NCBI GenBank assembly: GCA_030632625.1
Contig: DAOVUK010000125.1
Span: 1-7,860 of the forward strand
Direction: 5' to 3'
Length of the DNA: 7,860 nt
Origin: Gammaproteobacteria bacterium
GTDB taxonomy: Bacteria; Pseudomonadota; Gammaproteobacteria; GRL18
Part shown: in pieces, positions 4,448-7,860 of the stretch
Numbering within the stretch: position 1 is the first letter of the stretch
How the letters are laid out: every line of letters starts with the position of its first letter
The notes under the pieces: generated by a model
Seen by the model: only the letters and a program-made list of their open reading frames with translations
Told to the model about the DNA's origin: nothing
Databases searched by the model: none
Translations under genes and position numbers: made by a program

Positions 4448-6148
4448 CTATTGAATTTCCAGAGCAAGTATCGGATCCAGCTGGCAAAGTCGAGGATAAA
4501 GTTTGTTGATTTCTTTATGCTCTTTATTTTTTCCTGTCATACTTGTTTCATCAATTAAATTTTTAGAGCCATTTTTCAGGCATAAAATCAAAAGATAGAT
4601 GACATTCTTTTCCAAATCTGGTTCCCAATATTTTAAATTATATTTTTGTAAAAATCCATCAATTTCTTTTAAAAGAAAAAAAGCCAATTTATGTTGAGCA
4701 TGGTCATAACAAAACTGTGCAAGATGATATTTCCAGAAAGTTTTATTTCTCAAATTCCCCTGCATCGTAATATTATTTTGAAAAAGATTAATCGCTTCTT
4801 TTATTTTTTTCTGTTTTGCTAAATCACGTGCTTTAGCAATAATTTCTTCATAATCTGACGTGTCATCGGAATTAACTGTATTAACAATCTGCTTTGAATT
4901 GTCAGCTAAAACCTCAGAATTAATCCACTGCTTTGTTGACTGATCGGCAAAAGCAGACTGATCTGAAAATTTTAAATCAAGTAGTTCCGGGAAACGACGT
5001 AGAAAAATAGCAAGATATTCTTTAACCTGATTTGAAGCATCATTCATTCCCAGTGCATCAAGAGAATTAGCAACCAAGCGATGTGCATCAAGCCAAAAAG
5101 GCGCTTTTGAAAAGCTTTGCTCAACCAATGGTATAAGTTCCTGATAACTTTTATTATTAAATAATGTTGTATAATAAACAACTTTGTCTTTTGGGACAGG
5201 CTTTAGAGGTGTCACACTATCATTATGCATTGGCAGTTTAGAAATTCCCATCCAGGTTGAAAATCGATTCATTGCATAAGCTGATGGTGTATCCAGACTT
5301 TTATTTATTGAACAGCTTGATAGATTTCTTAAGTTTTCATGACAATGGCGGATTATTTTATTATGGTCTTTTTCACTGATACTATCAGTTATGCTAACAG
5401 GAGGACTTATTAGTATTTTATTATTAACGCTCTGCTCAGGATCAGATGATTTTTCGTTAGACTGTTGCGAATTGATCCGCTTAAAATCTGACTGCTCACT
5501 TACTCCAATTGTTTGAATAAGTTTATTCTTATTTGACTGCGCATTGTCTATTGTTTTTAGTTTTAATTGGCTTTCATCCTCATTTATTTTTAATTGCTTA
5601 ACTGTTTCAAGAAGTTCATAAATACAGCGACGAAAATTTCCTAATGCCGGTGCCTTATCAGATAGCTGTTCATTTAAAAATTGTTCAATTTTTTTTATGC
5701 TAGTATAAGAATCTTCCAGACAACTCAATAATTCCATATCTGGATTTAAATTATCAAATAACAATTCAAATTTATCGGATAACCATTCATAAGCATTTGC
5801 TCTTGCTCTTGGTTTTACTGGAAATAAATCATCCCAAAAGCTTGTCATAAGTTGACAATTAAGGCTGAGACCTGCTTGCAAACCCGGCAAACCCTGTACC
5901 TCAAATAAGGCACGGGTTAAATAACAGGAAACTTTCAGATCTTTAGATTTTTTAGATAAAATATTGATAGAAGCCTGCGTCACTTTATCCCAATTTACCG
6001 GTCCTCTATCGACCATGGATCCCTGTTTTGACAGCTCATCCTCTATAAATTCAAATTCGTCATCATAACGAACATCAATTCCTGCAGGCTGATCAGCAGA
6101 TATTGGCAGAAAAACAATTTCAGACAATAACTGTTTTGATTTAGTCAT
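4448..6148 (-). CDS. tssA: Type VI secretion system cap/priming protein TssA (ImpA_N plus VasJ-type C-terminus)
   Basis: TssA binds the baseplate and membrane complex, primes tube and sheath polymerisation, and stays at the growing distal end in long-TssA systems. The protein is 566 residues. An ImpA_N domain spans about 15-135, with PAGIDVRYDDEFEFIEDEL (21-39) and FWDDLFPVKPRARANAYEWL (104-123). Residues about 190-285 are a polar Ser/Asn/Gln/Lys-rich linker. The C-terminal part resembles the VasJ-type domain: YAMNRFSTWMGI (291-302), APFWLDAHRLVANSLDALG (349-367), RRFPELLDLKFSDQSAFAD (384-402) and W408, then a helical region to the end. The ATG at 6148 has AAGGGAAGAG just upstream and lies 20 bp after the exoprotein stop, so the two are probably one operon. 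tssB follows after 214 bp. The domain order is typical of the VasJ-bearing TssA class, which can be read from the sequence only approximately. Confidence 0.92.
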   Translation of the reverse strand: MTKSKQLLSEIVFLPISADQPAGIDVRYDDEFEFIEDELSKQGSMVDRGPVNWDKVTQASINILSKKSKDLKVSCYLTRALFEVQGLPGLQAGLSLNCQLMTSFWDDLFPVKPRARANAYEWLSDKFELLFDNLNPDMELLSCLEDSYTSIKKIEQFLNEQLSDKAPALGNFRRCIYELLETVKQLKINEDESQLKLKTIDNAQSNKNKLIQTIGVSEQSDFKRINSQQSNEKSSDPEQSVNNKILISPPVSITDSISEKDHNKIIRHCHENLRNLSSCSINKSLDTPSAYAMNRFSTWMGISKLPMHNDSVTPLKPVPKDKVVYYTTLFNNKSYQELIPLVEQSFSKAPFWLDAHRLVANSLDALGMNDASNQVKEYLAIFLRRFPELLDLKFSDQSAFADQSTKQWINSEVLADNSKQIVNTVNSDDTSDYEEIIAKARDLAKQKKIKEAINLFQNNITMQGNLRNKTFWKYHLAQFCYDHAQHKLAFFLLKEIDGFLQKYNLKYWEPDLEKNVIYLLILCLKNGSKNLIDETSMTGKNKEHKEINKLYPRLCQLDPILALEIQ

Positions 6149-6150
6149 TA

Positions 6151-6160
6151 CTCTTCCCTT
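6151..6160 (-). promoter_or_regulatory. tssA ribosome binding site
   Basis: The minus strand reads AAGGGAAGAG, with AGGGA ending 6 nt before the ATG. It fills the 20-bp gap between the exoprotein stop and tssA. No room for a separate promoter exists in the gap, which supports translation of tssA from the exoprotein transcript or from a promoter inside that gene. Confidence 0.6.
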
Positions 6161-6168
6161 AGCTTTTA

Positions 6169-7860
6169 TTACTTCTGATTTATGCTTAAATCATCCGACA
6201 TTATTTCTACATCCCAATAAATATCTTCATTCTCTTCACTCAAAAGTACCGCATCATCTGATATAGAAAACAAATTGACACCTTGCATAAACAGACCTTT
6301 GTCAATGAAGGAAAAATCTTTCATATTCAGTGTATAGTCTTTGGATGAAGCAAGGAATTCAAGTTCTGGGAGTGTTATTCTGGTATCTCCATCAATCTGT
6401 TGAAATTTAAACAGACCATTAACAACAGCATTCTGAGCTGATTCAATTCTCAAATAATTGACATTGACATTGACTGGGTTAAATTGACTGCCAATATTAT
6501 ACATTGCACTAAGAAGAAGATTATCACCCTTGATATTTACTTCACTGCCTGCTTGCACAACAATAGAACCATGCGTTGATCGTAATTCAATGTTGTCACC
6601 CTTCAGATAAGCGATTGAAACATCTGATTTGGCTTTAAGTTTTATATCACCTGAATGAATTTCACTATTGCCATTCATTTGAACTTTATTATTTATTGAT
6701 TCTATAGAAACATAGCTGCCGGGATGACTGCTCGAATAAATATTCCCTTCAATAAAAATATTATGACTTGCGAGAACATTAACAGAATCACTATTAATAT
6801 TATTGATAAATATATTTCCATGGTTACTGGCTAAATTCACCTGGCCACCCTCAAGCTGCTCCGTATTTCTATAATCCTGATCATATAAAGTAGTCACTGA
6901 GTCGGATAGTATGGTTACTCCCTGATTAAATAATTCAAGACTTTTAATAGCATTAATTTGACCTAAAGTTATTTTTCCTTTATCAGCAGACAAGATCAGT
7001 GAAGACTGACTTCCGGATATTTTTGTCTGGCTTAAGTTAATATCACCAGTTTTTGTTGATTTTATAAATAAACTATTGTTTAAATAAATATCACTATTAG
7101 AAAAATCAATCGAACCACTGCTTGATATGTTATCATTTAATACAAGATTCTCAGCCTGCACCTGAACAGATGATGCCGCTGCATTTGAATCTGATATTTT
7201 ATTTAATTCAACATTTCCTGCCTGAATAGCAATATCAACTGATTGATTTAAAAAGGCAACATCCCCAAGATTAATATTCCCATCAGTACTCTTAAAAAGG
7301 GAATCTTTTGCTACACGGATTAGTTCAACCTGTGCAAAATCAATTCCACTTTTTGTTAAAATATGCTCGCCATTAAAATCAAGTTTCTCGGAACTGGCAA
7401 CAATTCGACCCAGCTCAGAATTACCCAATTTAATGATGTTTGCTGCATTGAGTTTCAATTCATAGGTATCACCCTGCAGTTCGGAAGCTAAATAAATATC
7501 ACCGTTCAAACTATTTATCTGACTGTTTTTGGTCAAATAAACAGCAGTAGAATTAGATAAGTCGGCATTACCTGTTATATTGACATCACCATTTAATTCT
7601 GTCACTCCAGCGTTATTGACATTAAGGCTTTTTATATTTGCATTGCTTAATTTAATTGAGCCATTACTATCTTTATTTGATAATGTTAAAGCCACGTCGC
7701 CGCTAATGTGCTCTGCCAGACGCTGATTACCCTGTGATCTCAGTGCGGTATCCTGTGCTAAATTCAATGTATTATTATCTGCAAATTCTATATGGCTTTG
7801 ACTGGTGATATCACCCGTTAATGTCATCAGGCTATTGTCGCGGATCACCGATAAGCCATT
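6169..7860 (-). CDS. Large beta-helix exoprotein, filamentous-haemagglutinin/TpsA type, C-terminal part (5' end outside window)
   Basis: Predicted secreted or surface adhesin. The visible 563 residues are dense in Asn, Ser, Asp, Gly, Ile, Leu and Val, with no cysteine and one tryptophan near the C-terminus. Short alternating strands recur, such as GDINLSQTKISG, GKITLGQINAIKSLELFNQG and SGDIKLKAKSDVSI, the pattern of right-handed parallel beta-helix TpsA proteins. These are normally exported by a TpsB pore after Sec. The tail (about the last 60 residues) leaves the repeat pattern: DFSFIDKGLFMQGVNLFSI, then an acidic stretch ending SDDLSINQK. It faintly resembles the DxSLF...LFG C-terminal motif I recall from other large haemagglutinin-like proteins. 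No toxin domain of the CdiA-CT kind is seen. The frame is open to the right edge (codons for NGLS precede a GTG at 7848), so the signal peptide and TPS domain lie outside. It runs into tssA. Confidence 0.8.
   Translation of the reverse strand, partial: NGLSVIRDNSLMTLTGDITSQSHIEFADNNTLNLAQDTALRSQGNQRLAEHISGDVALTLSNKDSNGSIKLSNANIKSLNVNNAGVTELNGDVNITGNADLSNSTAVYLTKNSQINSLNGDIYLASELQGDTYELKLNAANIIKLGNSELGRIVASSEKLDFNGEHILTKSGIDFAQVELIRVAKDSLFKSTDGNINLGDVAFLNQSVDIAIQAGNVELNKISDSNAAASSVQVQAENLVLNDNISSSGSIDFSNSDIYLNNSLFIKSTKTGDINLSQTKISGSQSSLILSADKGKITLGQINAIKSLELFNQGVTILSDSVTTLYDQDYRNTEQLEGGQVNLASNHGNIFINNINSDSVNVLASHNIFIEGNIYSSSHPGSYVSIESINNKVQMNGNSEIHSGDIKLKAKSDVSIAYLKGDNIELRSTHGSIVVQAGSEVNIKGDNLLLSAMYNIGSQFNPVNVNVNYLRIESAQNAVVNGLFKFQQIDGDTRITLPELEFLASSKDYTLNMKDFSFIDKGLFMQGVNLFSISDDAVLLSEENEDIYWDVEIMSDDLSINQK

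Noticed and set aside
6169..6400. CdiA-type C-terminal toxin on the exoprotein
   Set aside because: No VENN or similar boundary motif and no separate globular toxin-length domain is seen, and tssA rather than an immunity gene follows.

Overview
The window looks like accessory DNA from a gammaproteobacterium. This rests on the T6SS protein types, a two-partner-secretion-type exoprotein beside them, and a palindromic intergenic element of a style I associate with that class. I cannot name a genus. The T6SS half is AT-rich: 19 of 60 bases are G or C in a sample from the tssA gene (5641-5700). The gene at the left edge is nearer even (30 of 60 at 601-660), and the palindromic element is clearly GC-rich (63 of 100 at 1841-1940). 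The window therefore joins at least three compositional types.

Layout. At the left edge, on the plus strand, is the 3' part of a gene for a putative zinc metalloprotease. It carries a metzincin-type HELGHNFGLCH site, a peptide module present twice (near both ends of the visible protein), and a glycine-zipper-like hydrophobic segment near the C-terminus. About 940 bases without a credible gene follow (1164-2100). They hold a G-rich hairpin tract, a chain of three abutting stem-loops (one with a UUCG loop), a roughly 150-bp palindromic MITE/REP-like element, and an AT-rich hairpin just beyond the tssC stop.

The rest is on the minus strand. In transcription order it runs: the 3' part of a large cysteine-free beta-helix exoprotein (TpsA/filamentous-haemagglutinin type), then tssA, tssB and tssC of a type VI secretion system. 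The exoprotein gene and tssA are 20 bases apart with a ribosome binding site in the gap, so they are probably co-transcribed. A 214-bp gap between tssA and tssB holds a likely tssB promoter, two copies of a TAACAGTTA palindrome, a 12-bp-arm hairpin and three 13-bp tandem repeats, which suggests that tssBC has its own control. TssB and TssC form the contractile sheath, and TssA caps and primes its assembly. No other T6SS component (tssE, F, G, H, J, K, L, M, hcp, vgrG) is in the window, and the cluster stops at tssC where the repeat-rich DNA begins.

Most unusual points: the exoprotein gene feeding directly into tssA, a 15-bp/5-residue tandem repeat expansion inside tssB, the dense control region before tssB, and the chimeric-looking metalloprotease convergent with the T6SS genes. 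I see the parts of known systems in an unusual arrangement. I do not see a demonstrable new system.
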